Notes: a model not told the origin generated them from the letters alone. A stretch of DNA of 64,000 bases from Arthrobacter crystallopoietes (GCF_002849715.1 NZ_CP018863.1:3844001-3908000), one strand, 5' to 3'; counted from the first letter of the stretch, positions 24,878 through 36,664 are shown. Numbers and translations: made by a program.

Positions 24878-25978
24878 GTGCAGACGACTTCTTCCCTTGT
24901 GATCCCGGCGTCGATTCCGAGTCCGGACTGGTCCGGATTCAGCATCGGCCCGCTGACCATCCACGCGTATGCCTTGTGCATCCTCGCCGGCATTATCGCG
25001 GCTTTGTGGCTGACGGACCGCCGCTGGAAGGCCCGGAAGGGTCCTGAAGGGGTTGTCTGGGACATCGCCATTTGGGCAATTCCCTTCGGCATCATCGGCG
25101 GGCGGCTCTACCACGTCTTCTCGTCGCCGGACGCGTACTTCGGTCCGAACGGCGACCTGAGCCTGATCCCGCAGATCTGGCTTGGCGGCCTCGGAATCTG
25201 GGGAGCCGTGGCACTGGGCCTGCTGGGCGCTTGGATCGGCTGCCGCCGGGCAGGCGTCAAACTGACCGCGTTTATGGATGCGGCTGCGCCCGGCGTGCTG
25301 CTGGCGCAGGCCATCGGCCGCTGGGGAAACTGGTTCAACCAGGAACTGTTCGGCAGCCCCACGGACCTGCCCTGGGGGCTGGAAATCGATGCCGACCATG
25401 CCAATTTCCCGCCCGGCGCCGAACCGGGAACACTGTTCCATCCGACGTTCCTTTACGAATCGCTCTGGAACCTGGCCGGCGTCGCCCTGCTGCTGCTGGT
25501 CGACAAGCGCTTCAAGCTCCGCCGCGGGATGCTCTTCTGGCTCTACGTCGCCTACTACACACTGGGCCGCGTCTGGATCGAAATGATGCGCATCGACGAT
25601 GCGGAAATGATCACGCTCTTCGGCGTGACGCAGCGTCTGAATGTCTGGACCTCGCTGCTGCTCTTGGTGGCCGCCCTCGTCATATTTGTCCTGCTGTCCC
25701 GGAAACCGCGGACTCCCGAGATGGACTCCGTTTACCTGTCCGGCCGCGAGCCACAGGCAGAAATAGACCCCAAGAACGACGGCGGTGCTTCCGCCGCCGT
25801 CCGTAACGAGGGCGCCGTCGGTGTTAACACAACAGAAACCGGAAAGAAAAAAACGGACAAAAACGTGTCCGGGGCCACCGGCCGTGTTAGTGTCTCTGGT
25901 AATTCTTCGGAGACAGGTAAATCCTCCGCGTCCGGCACCAGCGGCACGACTGGGCCCGCGGACTCCGAAGACAAATAG
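24878..25978 (+). CDS. lgt: Prolipoprotein diacylglyceryl transferase
   Basis: 366-residue integral membrane enzyme that transfers diacylglycerol from phosphatidylglycerol to the lipobox Cys of prolipoproteins. Seven hydrophobic helices; GRWGNWFNQELFGSPTDLPW is the Lgt signature, with HPTFLYESLWN before it in the periplasmic face and FWLYVAYYTLGRVWIE after. The C-terminal 80 residues are low-complexity Ser/Thr/Gly/Lys and probably disordered; their base use is more AT-rich. Start is the GTG at 24878 (AAAGGAC about 8 bases upstream), 40 bases after trpA. One likely client in this window is the lipoprotein at 42006-42452. Confidence 0.95.
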   Translation: MQTTSSLVIPASIPSPDWSGFSIGPLTIHAYALCILAGIIAALWLTDRRWKARKGPEGVVWDIAIWAIPFGIIGGRLYHVFSSPDAYFGPNGDLSLIPQIWLGGLGIWGAVALGLLGAWIGCRRAGVKLTAFMDAAAPGVLLAQAIGRWGNWFNQELFGSPTDLPWGLEIDADHANFPPGAEPGTLFHPTFLYESLWNLAGVALLLLVDKRFKLRRGMLFWLYVAYYTLGRVWIEMMRIDDAEMITLFGVTQRLNVWTSLLLLVAALVIFVLLSRKPRTPEMDSVYLSGREPQAEIDPKNDGGASAAVRNEGAVGVNTTETGKKKTDKNVSGATGRVSVSGNSSETGKSSASGTSGTTGPADSEDK

Positions 25979-25983
25979 CGCCC

Positions 25984-25999
25984 CCGGGCTACCGCCCGG
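25984..25999 (+). terminator. Possible U-less terminator hairpin after lgt
   Basis: CCGGGC TACC GCCCGG, 5 bases after the lgt stop, no T run. Its position ahead of the gltB promoter region is suitable; otherwise weak. Confidence 0.35.
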
Positions 26000-26119
26000 T
26001 GAGTTGCAGCATCTGTGCCGACCACACTGATGTGGAATCTCCGTTAGATATCCGTCAACCAGCGCGGGTACTGCGGGTATGACTGCGCTTCTGTCCGGTT
26101 TTCCGGAATCAGCAAAATT

Positions 26120-26145
26120 GTTATGCACCAACCGTGCTGCATAAC
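26120..26145. promoter_or_regulatory. Perfect inverted repeat upstream of gltB (candidate operator)
   Basis: GTTATGCA and TGCATAAC arms separated by 10 bases (centre to centre about 18, suited to a dimeric regulator). It lies 14 bases before a TACAAT -10-like hexamer at 26159-26164 and covers the place of the -35. Not a GlnR or AmtR box as I know them. Confidence 0.45.
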
Positions 26146-26150
26146 GTGGG

Positions 26151-26188
26151 CGAGGCCATACAATTTCCAGTACTAAAGTACGGCCTCG
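26151..26188 (+). promoter_or_regulatory. Hairpin in the gltB leader/promoter
   Basis: CGAGGCC-A-TAC pairs with GTA-C-GGCCTCG around a 16-base AT-rich loop. It contains the TACAAT hexamer in its left arm and loop, so it is either a second operator or a structure at the 5' end of the mRNA. Confidence 0.35.
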
Positions 26189-26260
26189 TGCAAGCTGCCG
26201 TACTGCGGGGCCAACGGCGTCCCCTTCTCGAGTTCCACTTACGGGAGAAGGAAAACCGTT

Positions 26261-29200
26261 ATGACTCCTCCGTTCAACGGATCCAGTACACCACGCAACT
26301 TCGGCGGCGGGAATGGCAGCGCGCAGGTCGCTTCGCCGTTTACCCGTTTCGCCGCCTATCCTGAACGCGCGGGCCTCTACGACCCCGCCAATGAGAAAGA
26401 TGCCTGCGGACTGGCAGTTATTGCCACCCTGCGCGGCGAACCCGGACACGACATTGTCGATGCGGCCCTGACCGCACTGCGCAACCTTGAACACCGCGGA
26501 GCGGTGGGCGCGGATGAAGGTACCGGGGACGGCGCAGGATTGCTCACGCAGATCCCGGACGAGTTCTTCCGTGCCGTGACCGGATTTGAGCTCCCGCGCG
26601 CCGGCGAGTACGCCGTCGGAACTGCCTTCCTCCCGAACGAAGAGTCCGAAGCCGAGGTGGCTCAGGCGGGACTGGAATCACTGGCCGAAGAAGAAGGTCT
26701 CGTGGTTCTGGGCTGGCGCGAAGTTCCGATTGTCTCGGACCTGGTCGGCGCCATGGCACGGGCCTGCATGCCGCACTTCGTGCAGCTTTTCCTGGGAATG
26801 GATCCCCGCGGCGGCACAGACACATCGGAACTAGACGCCAAGGTCTTCCGCGTCCGCAAGCGTGCGCAGAACAAGTTCGGTGTCTACTTCCCGTCCTTGT
26901 CGTCCAAGACCATTGTGTACAAGGGCATGCTGACCACCGCGCAATTGGAGCCGTTCTATCCGGACCTCTCGGACAGCCGCTTCAAGACCAAGCTGGGGAT
27001 TGTCCACTCCCGCTTTTCCACCAACACCTTCCCATCGTGGCCGCTGGCCCAGCCTTTCCGCACCATCGCGCACAACGGCGAGATCAATACGGTCAAGGGC
27101 AACCGGAACTGGATGCGTGCCCGCCAGTCGCAGTTGAGCAATTCTGTTCTCGGGGACATTCCCGAAGAACTGTTCCCGATCTGCACCCCCGGGGCCTCGG
27201 ATTCGGCTTCGTTTGACGAAGTAGCCGAACTGCTGATGCTTTCCGGCAAGCCGATCACCCAGGCCATCATGATGATGATCCCCGAGGCCTGGGAGAACCA
27301 CGCCACTATGGATCCGGACCGCCGGGCGTTCTACCAGTACCACTCGATGCTGATGGAGCCGTGGGACGGTCCCGCAGCCGTGTCGTTCACCGACGGCAAG
27401 CTGGTCGGCGCGGTGCTCGACCGCAACGGTCTTCGGCCGGCCCGTTACTGGGTCACCGAGGACGGCCTCGTGGTGCTCGCTTCCGAAGTCGGCGTAGTCA
27501 ACATCGAACCGGAGCGGGTAGTAAGGAAGGGCCGGGTTTCGCCGGGGAAAATGTTCCTTGTCGATACCGAAGCCGGCCGCCTGATCGAGGACCAGGAGAT
27601 CAAGTCCGAGATCGCCGCGGCGAATCCATGGGGTGAATGGGTCAAGGACAACATGATCCGCCTCGAGGACCTGCCCGAGCGCGAGCACGTAGTCCACACC
27701 CCGGCGTCGATCAACCGCCGCCAGCGCACCTTCGGCTACACCCACGAAGAGCTGCGGATCCTGCTGGGCCCGATGGCCCGCACCGGCGCAGAACCGCTGG
27801 GCGCCATGGGAACCGACACGCCGATAGCCGTGCTCTCCAAACGGCCGCGGCTGCTGTTCGACTACTTCGTGCAGTCCTTCGCCCAGGTCACCAACCCGCC
27901 GCTCGACGCCATCCGCGAAGAGCTCGTCACCAGCATGCGAGGGTCCATCGGCCCGGATGGCAACCTGTTGTCCACCGGCCAGGTGCGCGCAAAACAGGTG
28001 GCGCTGAAATTCCCGGTCATCAACAATGATGAGCTGGCCAAGATTACTGCGCTCGAAACCGATGAAGGTGCCAAGGCCGCGCTGAAAGTCCGCGGACTGT
28101 ACCGTCCCGACGGCGGCGAGACGGAACTGCGCGCCCGGCTGCAGGAGATCTGCGAAAAGGTCTCGGCTGCCGTTAACCGCGGCGTCAAATTCATCATCCT
28201 TTCCGACCGCGACTCGAATGCTCAGTGGGCACCGATCCCGTCGCTGCTGCTGACCAGCGCGGTCCACCACCACCTCCTCAAGAGTGCCAACCGCACGAAG
28301 ATTTCCCTGCTGGTTGAGGCCGGTGACGTCCGGGAAGTGCACCACGTTGCTGTCCTGATCGGCTACGGCGCCTCCGCGGTCAACCCCTACCTGGCCATGG
28401 AAAGCTGCGAAGAGCTGGTCCGCAACGGCGACATCCAAGGGGTGACCGAAACCGAGGCCGTCTACAACCTGATCAAGGGCTTGGGCAAGGGCGTCCTGAA
28501 AATCATGTCCAAGATGGGCATTTCCACCGTCGCGTCCTACTGCGGCGCGCAGACCTTCGAGGCCCTTGGCCTGGCGCAGGGCATGGTGGACCAGTATTTT
28601 GCCGGCACCCAGTCCCAGCTCGGCGGGGTTGGCCTTGATGTCATCGCGGCCGAAACCGCGGCACGGCATGCACAGGCCTACCCGAGCGACGGAATCGAAG
28701 ATCCCCACCGTTCACTGGAGGTTGGCGGCGAGTACCAGTGGCGCCGTGAAGGACCGCCGCACCTGTTCAACCCGGAGACGGTCTTCCGGCTGCAGCACTC
28801 CACGCGTGAGCGCCGCTACGACATCTTCAAGGCCTACACCCAGGGCGTCGATGACCAGTCCAAGGACCTGATGACCCTGCGCGGGCTGCTCAAGTTCAAG
28901 ACCGGGAACCGCCCGGCCGTACCGCTGGAAGAAGTCGAACCGGTGTCAAGCATCGTCAAGCGGTTCTCCACCGGCGCGATGAGCTACGGGTCCATTTCAA
29001 AAGAGGCCCACGAGACGCTGGCCATTGCCATGAACCGCCTCGGCGCCAAGTCCAACACCGGCGAGGGCGGCGAGGACGAGGACCGGCTGCTCGATCCGGA
29101 GCGCCGCTCCGCCATCAAGCAGGTGGCTTCCGGCCGGTTCGGCGTCACCAGCCTGTACCTGACCAACGCCGACGACATCCAGATCAAGATGGCCCAGGGC

Positions 29201-30881
29201 GCCAAGCCCGGCGAGGGCGGGCAGCTGATGAGCCAGAAGGTCTACCCCTGGGTAGCCCGGACACGGCACTCGACCCCCGGCGTCGGGCTTATTTCGCCGC
29301 CGCCGCACCACGATATTTACTCCATCGAGGACCTGGCGCAGCTGATCTATGACCTGAAACGGTCCAACCCCTCGGCCCGCGTGCATGTGAAGCTGGTTTC
29401 GGAGGTCGGAATCGGCACCGTGGCCGCCGGCGTCACCAAGGCGAAGGCGGACGTCGTGTTGATTTCAGGGCACGACGGCGGCACCGGCGCCAGTCCGCTG
29501 AACTCACTCAAGCATGCTGGTGTTCCCTGGGAGCTTGGCCTGGCCGAGACGCAGCAGACGCTGATGCTCAACGGCCTGCGGGACCGCGTGGTTGTCCAGG
29601 TGGACGGGCAGCTCAAGACCGGCCGCGACGTGGTGATCGCGGCGCTGCTCGGCGGCGAGGAATTCGGCTTCGCCACTGCACCATTGGTGGTTTCAGGCTG
29701 CATCATGATGCGTGTCTGCCACCTCGATACCTGTCCAGTAGGCGTGGCCACCCAGAACCCGGAATTGCGCTCCCGGTTCACCGGAAAGCCGGAATTCGTT
29801 GTGAACTTCTTCGAATTCATTGCCGAGGAAGTCCGCGAGATCCTGGCCGAACTTGGCTACCGGAGCCTGGACGAAGTCATCGGCCATTCCGAACTGCTTG
29901 ATGCTGGCAAGGCCATTGATCACTGGAAGGCCGACGGACTGGATCTGGATCCGATCCTGCGCGGCTACCGTTTTGATGCCCACTCGCCGCTGCGCAACAC
30001 GACTCAGCAGAACCACGAGTTGGACAAGCACTTCGACAACCAGCTGATCGCGATGAGCGCAGAGGCACTGACCAACCGGGCACCGGTGCGGATCAGCCTG
30101 GACATCGTCAACACTGACCGTTCGGTCGGGACCATGCTCGGCCACGAAGTCACCAAGCGCTTCGGCATCGACACCCTGGCCCAGGACACGATCGACGTAA
30201 CCCTCAACGGCCAGGCCGGCCAGTCGCTGGGCGCCTTCCTGCCCGCCGGCATCACGCTGCGGCTGCTGGGCGACTCCAACGACTATGTGGGCAAAGGCCT
30301 CTCCGGCGGACGGATTATCGTCCGTCCGGACCGGGGCAACGTGTTCCCGGCAGAACGCAACGTGATTGCCGGAAACGTGATCGGCTACGGCGCCACCAGC
30401 GGCGAGATGTTCCTCCGCGGCCAGGTGGGAGAGCGGTTCCTCGTTAGGAACTCGGGCGCCACCGCCGTCGTCGAAGGTATTGGTGACCATGGCTGCGAGT
30501 ACATGACCGGTGGAACGGCACTGATCCTGGGCCGGACCGGCCGGAACTTCGGTGCGGGCATGTCCGGCGGCGTGGCCTACGTGCTGGAACTGGACCGGGC
30601 ACGGCTGAACAAGCAGAGCATGGACAACCAGGAACTGCTGTTGCTCCCGCTGGATGCCGAAGACCGCGAGACCGTTGGCGCCCTGATCAAGCAGCATGCG
30701 GAGGAGACCGGTTCCCGGTTGGCCGAGCAGCTGCTGCAGGATCTTGATGCAACCATTTCACGCATGACCAAGGTGCTGCCGCGGAACTACTCGGCCGTGC
30801 TGGAAACCCGGGCTACCGCTGAATCCGAGGGACTCGATCCCGACGGCGATGTTGTCTGGTCACGAATTTTGGAGGTAACCG

Positions 30882-30889
<8 letters not shown>
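26261..30889 (+). CDS. gltB: Glutamate synthase (NADPH) large subunit
   Basis: 1542 residues. A 48-residue propeptide precedes Cys49 in [13 protein letters not shown], the nucleophile of the class II glutaminase domain. The central domain and the FMN barrel follow, with [19 protein letters not shown] and [12 protein letters not shown]. The 3Fe-4S cysteines are in [20 protein letters not shown]. The C-terminal beta-helix shows repeated GGxxxV turns ([24 protein letters not shown]). With GltD it makes two glutamates from 2-oxoglutarate and glutamine. Its stop overlaps the gltD start by eight bases. Confidence 0.97.
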
Positions 30890-32348
<1,459 letters not shown>

Positions 32349-32396
32349 TGAACCCGGCTGTACGCCGTGGATACGCCCATAACTGCATGAGAGAAC

Positions 32397-32402
32397 TAGG
32401 CT
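32397..32402 (+). promoter_or_regulatory. -10 box of pyk (leaderless start)
   Basis: TAGGCT followed by 6 bases and the pyk ATG at 32409. The same hexamer at the same distance precedes the lipoprotein gene at 42452, and polA has it at 7 bases. Confidence 0.5.
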
Positions 32403-32408
32403 AGGTTT

Positions 32409-33887
32409 ATGAGACGAGCGAAAATAGTTGCAACTTTTGGTCCTGCTATTTCCAGCTACGAAAGCACCTTGGAAGTCCTCAAAGCAGGCGTCGATGTTGC
32501 CCGCATGAACATGAGCCATGGCGACTACGGCGTGCACCAGGGAACTTACGAGAACGTACGCCGCGCCGCGGCCGAGCTAGGCAAACCTGTGGGCATCTTC
32601 GCCGATCTCCAGGGACCCAAAATCCGGCTCGGCCGCTTCGCGGACGGCCCGCATGACCTGAAGGTGGGGGACACCTTCACCATCACCACCGAAGACATCG
32701 AAGGCACGGCCGAGCGGTGTTCGACCACCTTCAAGGGCCTGCCCCAGGACGTCAAGGCGGGAGATCCGCTGTTGATCGACGACGGCAAAGTTGCTCTGCG
32801 AGCCGTAAAGGTCACGGACACCGAGGTCGTCACCGAAGTGACTGTGGCAGGTGCCGTTTCGAACAACAAGGGCATCAACCTGCCCGGTGTCGCGGTCAAC
32901 GTGCCGGCACTGAGCGAGAAGGACGAAGCGGATCTGCGCTGGGCCATCCGCACGGGTGTTGACATGGTGGCCCTTTCCTTCGTGCGCAACGCTGCTGACG
33001 TGCGCCGTGTGCACGAGATCATGGACGAAGAAGGCCGGCGCACGCCCGTCATCGCCAAGATCGAGAAGCCGCAGGCCGTGGATGCGCTGGAAGAGATCAT
33101 TGACGCCTTCGACGCCATCATGGTGGCCCGCGGCGACCTCGGCGTCGAACTGCCGCTCGAGGATGTTCCTGTGGTACAGAAGCGGGCCATTGAACTTGCC
33201 CGCCGCTGGGCGAAGCCCGTGATCGTGGCCACCCAGGTGCTGGAATCCATGATTGAAAATCCGAGGCCTACCCGTGCCGAGGCATCCGACTGCGCCAATG
33301 CTGTCTTGGACGGTGCGGATGCGGTCATGCTTTCCGGCGAGACCAGCGTGGGCGCGTACCCGCTGGAGACGGTCAACACGATGGCCCGGATCATCGAGTC
33401 CACGGAGCAGCATGGACTGGACCGCGTTCCGCCGCTGGGTAGCAAACCCAAGACCCGCGGCGGCGCCATCACCCGTGCCGCCGTCGAAATCGCGAACCAA
33501 CTGGACGCCAAGTACCTCTGTACCTTCACGCAGTCCGGGGACTCGGCACGCCGGCTTTCGCGTTTGCGTCCGGGCCGGCCGATCTTCGCCTTCACCCCGC
33601 TGCAGTCCACCCTGAACGTCATGTCACTGATCTGGGGCATCCAGCCGCTTCTGGTGGAGTTCGTCGAGCATACGGACAAGATGACAGCCCAGGTTGACCG
33701 TGTGCTTTACGAGAAAGGACTGGTGGACGTTGACGACCTGGTCGTCATCGCCGCCGGTTCCCCTCCCGGCAAAGCCGGATCGACCAACTCGCTGAAGGTT
33801 CACCGTGTCGGCGACCTCGCAGACGCCGGGGAATTGCTGAACGGCTCGAACCCCCGGCATGAGAAGGTGGGTCCCTGGCCCAGTTAG
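32409..33887 (+). CDS. pyk: Pyruvate kinase
   Basis: 492 residues. MRRAKIVATFGPAISSYES opens the barrel; the signature IEKPQAVDALEEIIDAFDAI continues into MVARGDLGVELPLEDVPVVQ with the catalytic Lys and Mg-binding Glu/Asp. The allosteric C-terminal domain starts at about 350. It makes pyruvate and ATP in glycolysis. It lies 60 bases after gltD and has its own -10 box. The second residue block reads FGPAIS where most family members have LGPA(S/T). Confidence 0.96.
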   Translation: MRRAKIVATFGPAISSYESTLEVLKAGVDVARMNMSHGDYGVHQGTYENVRRAAAELGKPVGIFADLQGPKIRLGRFADGPHDLKVGDTFTITTEDIEGTAERCSTTFKGLPQDVKAGDPLLIDDGKVALRAVKVTDTEVVTEVTVAGAVSNNKGINLPGVAVNVPALSEKDEADLRWAIRTGVDMVALSFVRNAADVRRVHEIMDEEGRRTPVIAKIEKPQAVDALEEIIDAFDAIMVARGDLGVELPLEDVPVVQKRAIELARRWAKPVIVATQVLESMIENPRPTRAEASDCANAVLDGADAVMLSGETSVGAYPLETVNTMARIIESTEQHGLDRVPPLGSKPKTRGGAITRAAVEIANQLDAKYLCTFTQSGDSARRLSRLRPGRPIFAFTPLQSTLNVMSLIWGIQPLLVEFVEHTDKMTAQVDRVLYEKGLVDVDDLVVIAAGSPPGKAGSTNSLKVHRVGDLADAGELLNGSNPRHEKVGPWPS

Positions 33888-33906
33888 GGCAGGTGCAGCA
33901 TCATCA

Positions 33907-33948
33907 AACGCCAGTGGCCGGTCCTGACCAGGACCGGCCACTGGCGTT
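33907..33948. terminator. Bidirectional terminator between pyk and pdtaR
   Basis: A perfect 19-bp stem (AACGCCAGTGGCCGGTCCT with its complement) and a 4-base loop, between convergent genes. T runs are short on both sides (GTTCG on plus, GTTTGATG on minus), but the stem is very stable. Confidence 0.82.
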
Positions 33949-33955
33949 CGCGGGG

Positions 33956-34549
33956 CTAGTTGACCTGATTGATGATGGTTTCGGCGACTTCGCGCATGCT
34001 CAAGCGGCGATCCATGGAGGTCTTCTGGATCCACCGGAAAGCTTCGGGCTCGGTCAGGCCCATCTTAGTGATGAGCAGGCTCTTGGCCCGCTCCACCAGC
34101 TTGCGGGTGGCGAACTGCTCCTGCAGGTCGGAAACCTCGGACTCCAGAGCCTTGATCTCCTGGTGGCGGGAAAGCGCAATCTCGATGGCCGGCACCAAAT
34201 CGGCGGGGGTGAACGGCTTGACCACATACGCCATCGCGCCGGCATCACGTGCCCGCTCAACCAGTTCCTTCTGGCTGAAAGCGGTCAGCAGCACCACGGG
34301 GGCGATGCGGGCCTTCACAATCTGCTCCGCTGCGGTAATCCCGTCCATGACAGGCATTTTGACGTCCATCAGGACCAGATCCGGCTTGAGCTCAGTGGCA
34401 AGCTCGACGGCCTTCTCCCCGTTGTCGGCTTCGGCAACGACGTCGAATCCTTCGCCGCGGAGGATCTCGACAATGTCCAAGCGGATCAGAGTTTCGTCTT
34501 CGGCGACGACAACGCGGCGTGTGGGGATGGACTCGGTTTGCTCAGACAC
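33956..34549 (-). CDS. pdtaR: ANTAR-domain response regulator (PdtaR type)
   Basis: 197 residues. The receiver domain (10-125) has AEDETLIRLD with acidic Asp/Glu, the phospho-acceptor Asp62 in LVLMDVKMPVMDG, Thr89 and Lys111 in VVKPFTP. The C-terminal ANTAR RNA-binding helices (about 130-190) show ERAKSLLITKMGLTEPEAFR then WIQKTSMDRRLSMREVAE. Homologues bind paired-hairpin ANTAR motifs in nascent mRNAs to antiterminate. The histidine kinase (PdtaS) is not here. GTG start with GAGGAGT upstream. Confidence 0.94.
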   Translation of the reverse strand: MSEQTESIPTRRVVVAEDETLIRLDIVEILRGEGFDVVAEADNGEKAVELATELKPDLVLMDVKMPVMDGITAAEQIVKARIAPVVLLTAFSQKELVERARDAGAMAYVVKPFTPADLVPAIEIALSRHQEIKALESEVSDLQEQFATRKLVERAKSLLITKMGLTEPEAFRWIQKTSMDRRLSMREVAETIINQVN

Positions 34550-34699
34550 TGGTACTCCTCGATGAGTTTTTGTAACCCTTTTGCTGCGGTTCTCGGAAAT
34601 AGCCTATCGGCATGTAGAGTAGATTCGCGCACTCAAGGAGCATGACAGTCTTCACAAAAGGCTGTTGGCCGCCGGAGAATTTACGGCGGCACAGTCCTT

Positions 34700-34784
34700 G
34701 CCCGAGTGGCGGAATTGGCAGACGCGCTGCACTCAAAATGCAGTATCGAAAGGTGTGTGGGTTCGAGTCCCACCTCGGGCACCA
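34700..34784 (+). tRNA. tRNA-Leu (CAA)
   Basis: 85 bases including an encoded CCA. Acceptor GCCCGAG/CTCGGGC, anticodon loop CTCAAAA between CTGCA and TGCAG (anticodon CAA), long variable arm typical of class II tRNAs, T-loop TTCGAGT. Unlike the other tRNAs in this window, CCA is encoded. Confidence 0.95.
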
Positions 34785-34785
34785 G

Positions 34786-34821
34786 AAGGCCCCTTCTCTT
34801 GTACTCAAGGGGAGGGGCCTT
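34786..34821. terminator. Terminator after tRNA-Leu
   Basis: AAGGCCCCTTCTC pairs with GGGGAGGGGCCTT (some G-U), followed by TGTTCATTTT. On the opposite strand the hairpin covers the last codons and TGA of the membrane protein gene at 34805-35455, so it may stop both transcripts. Confidence 0.75.
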
Positions 34822-35455
34822 GTTCATTTTGCCACCGAGACGTTCCAACGACGGCTTGTTGGCGGTGCGCTGGTGCACGTAAACAGCGTCCCCGAAGTGA
34901 CACGTGCCGTCCCACGGAAGGGCCGGGTGCAGCGCCCGACAGACCGAGGTGAGGCTTGGAGGTGTTGCGATCATCGCATCTGTCGCCCTTCGCCCTGACG
35001 TAGTGCCGCCACACATAGCGCCACGGAATCACAGCCAGGATGATGACGACCATCGAGCAATTGAATATCAGTTCGGACATGGCCGGATCAACGGCGTTGT
35101 CCATGATGGCGGGCAAGGCCATGGCAGCGAGCCAGATGAGCTTCCAGATCGACTCGAACAGCAGCAGCGGCAGCATCCGGACCGGATACCGTAATCCGAC
35201 GAAGGCGAGGATGCACATGGCGGTCAGGATACAGGTGACAACGCCTTCCATCAGGGGCCTGGGAGCGCCGATGCTGAAGAGCTCCGGCACCTTGAAGATG
35301 GCGAGGCCAACCGTCATATAGAAATAGCCTGCCCGCATCAGATGGAGACGGTAAAGGGGCAAAGTGTCTGCGGAGGCAGCAGCGGGCGGGGACGGGCTTG
35401 ATGCTTGCCGAACGGTCATGGAGGGCTCCGGTTTGGCTGGACGCGGCTCTGACAT
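34805..35455 (-). CDS. Conserved membrane protein of unknown function
   Basis: 216 residues from the ATG at 35455; no strong ribosome site, so a later Met is possible. After a Pro/Ser-rich start come four hydrophobic helices: GYFYMTVGLAIFKVPEL, PLMEGVVTCILTAMCILAFV, MLPLLLFESIWKLIWLAAMA, and LIFNCSMVVIILAVIPWRYV. The pattern (glycine start, LRYPVRMLPLLLFE, IPWRYVW) recalls a small family of actinobacterial hypothetical membrane proteins that, as I recall, end soon after IPWRYVW. Here about 65 extra polar, basic residues follow (from KGDRCDDRN), and the stop lies inside the tRNA-Leu terminator. An ancestral stop may have been lost. Confidence 0.65.
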   Translation of the reverse strand: MSEPRPAKPEPSMTVRQASSPSPPAAASADTLPLYRLHLMRAGYFYMTVGLAIFKVPELFSIGAPRPLMEGVVTCILTAMCILAFVGLRYPVRMLPLLLFESIWKLIWLAAMALPAIMDNAVDPAMSELIFNCSMVVIILAVIPWRYVWRHYVRAKGDRCDDRNTSKPHLGLSGAAPGPSVGRHVSLRGRCLRAPAHRQQAVVGTSRWQNEQGPSP

Positions 35456-36324
35456 AGATGCAACCCCAGAAGGGGTTATGAGCAGGCTGCGTCGTCGCCG
35501 TGCCCGGCTGCCATTCCTATGATTGTGACCGGCGTCTGTTACAGGCGCGTCATTCGATCTTCTAATGGGCGACCGCAGTTCCCACACAGGTATCGGGGCA
35601 CGAAAGGCCAGGTTGACGCACCCCAGAATTGAGGACTGGGGTAGCCTGAACGTTTTCATGAGCGCAGTCGGGCGCAAAATAGTGGATGTCGGAACGGCCG
35701 TTGACGTCCTGTTCCGGCAGTTGCGTATTCCTTGGAGGCGGCCGTCCATCGGCCGGGGTGGGAACACCCGAGAATCCGCGGCAACAGCGAGATGGCTTGA
35801 AGTGAGTTGGCTTGGGGAGGCCTGACTTCAGGCCATTTCGCACGTCCGGCTTTCCGCCGTCGAGCCCAGGCAACTCTAAGAGTGAGTTGGAACAGGTGCC
35901 GGGGCCAGCAGGCTCTCCCCAAAGTCCTGCCGGTGCCCCGCACCCGATGAGCCGAGACGAGCCGGCAACTGACAGTCCGTGCACTCCCCAGTAACGCGGA
36001 CTCCGGCTTCAGTACCCGCCATCTGCTGCTCCAAGCGTGGGCGACCGACCTCAAGATTTCCGCAGACCCGGATCAAGTTTGGCTCAAGACCCGCGTCCTG
36101 TCTTCCCTACAGGGGCGCCGGAAATATTGTGGTCTTTCGGCGCCGTCCTGCCGTCCCCCGTGGCGGGGCGGCGCCGAATCCACACCAGTCCTTGGCTAGG
36201 GTCGGAGCATGACCGACGGGTCCGAGCAGCGGTTCCTCAGAGCCCGATGAGCCCGGCAGGCTGGGATGAGGTTTCCGAGGGCCCGCACCGTGTATCAAAA
36301 CGCCCGGATACCGTTGGCCTGAAA
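35456..36324. other. Stretch with no convincing gene
   Basis: About 870 bases. Open frames of 60-150 codons exist on both strands, but none shows family motifs, good start sites or consistent codon use. A 7-bp inverted repeat (GGCCTGA/TCAGGCC) is at 35820-35835. At 36197-36202 TAGGGT stands 6 bases before an ATG (36209) that opens only 13 codons before TGA, as if a gene start survived after the rest was lost. Likely decayed sequence. Confidence 0.5.
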
Positions 36325-36465
36325 TTACTCAATAATCTCTGTCAACAGCGGCAGGCCGACGGAGAAGAACGTGGTAATGCAGCCGGCGAGGAGCAAGGCC
36401 GTCACCACAACGACGAATATCACCAAGGGCCAGCGGCGGGGCTTAAACGCTCCCTTGTCATCCAC
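36325..36465 (-). CDS. Small single-helix membrane protein (46 aa), uncertain
   Basis: Minus strand from the GTG at 36465: VDDKGAFKPRRWP is followed by a hydrophobic run LVIFVVVVTALLLAGC and a second, shorter one, ending LLTEIIE and TAA. A basic stretch ahead of one helix is sensible topology (N-in). LLAGC also fits a lipobox, though a mature part of about 18 residues would be odd. GGAG lies only 2 bases before the GTG. No relatives recognised. The overlapping plus-strand frame (up to 36492) has no such character. Confidence 0.45.
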   Translation of the reverse strand: MDDKGAFKPRRWPLVIFVVVVTALLLAGCITTFFSVGLPLLTEIIE

Positions 36466-36664
36466 ATCTCCACGGTATGGGCTCAGCCATAAGCCCACCT
36501 GTGACCAAACTGTGAAGCTGCTGTAGATGCACGTTAGTCATTCTCCAGGTCCTCCCAATCGCCAGGGTTGCCTCGGTCACCGTCGTCGATAACCTAAATC
36601 TACCGGCGTCCGACTGCGGCAGGCATAGGCTGAGTCAGGGACTAACTATGACAGGAGCGGGCAG

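Noticed and set aside
26831..28708. 625-residue open frame antisense to gltB
   Set aside because: Shadow of gltB; no motif and no start signals.
36037..36492. 151-residue plus-strand open frame
   Set aside because: Composition changes along its length, no motif, and its 3' half is antisense to the hydrophobic small ORF.
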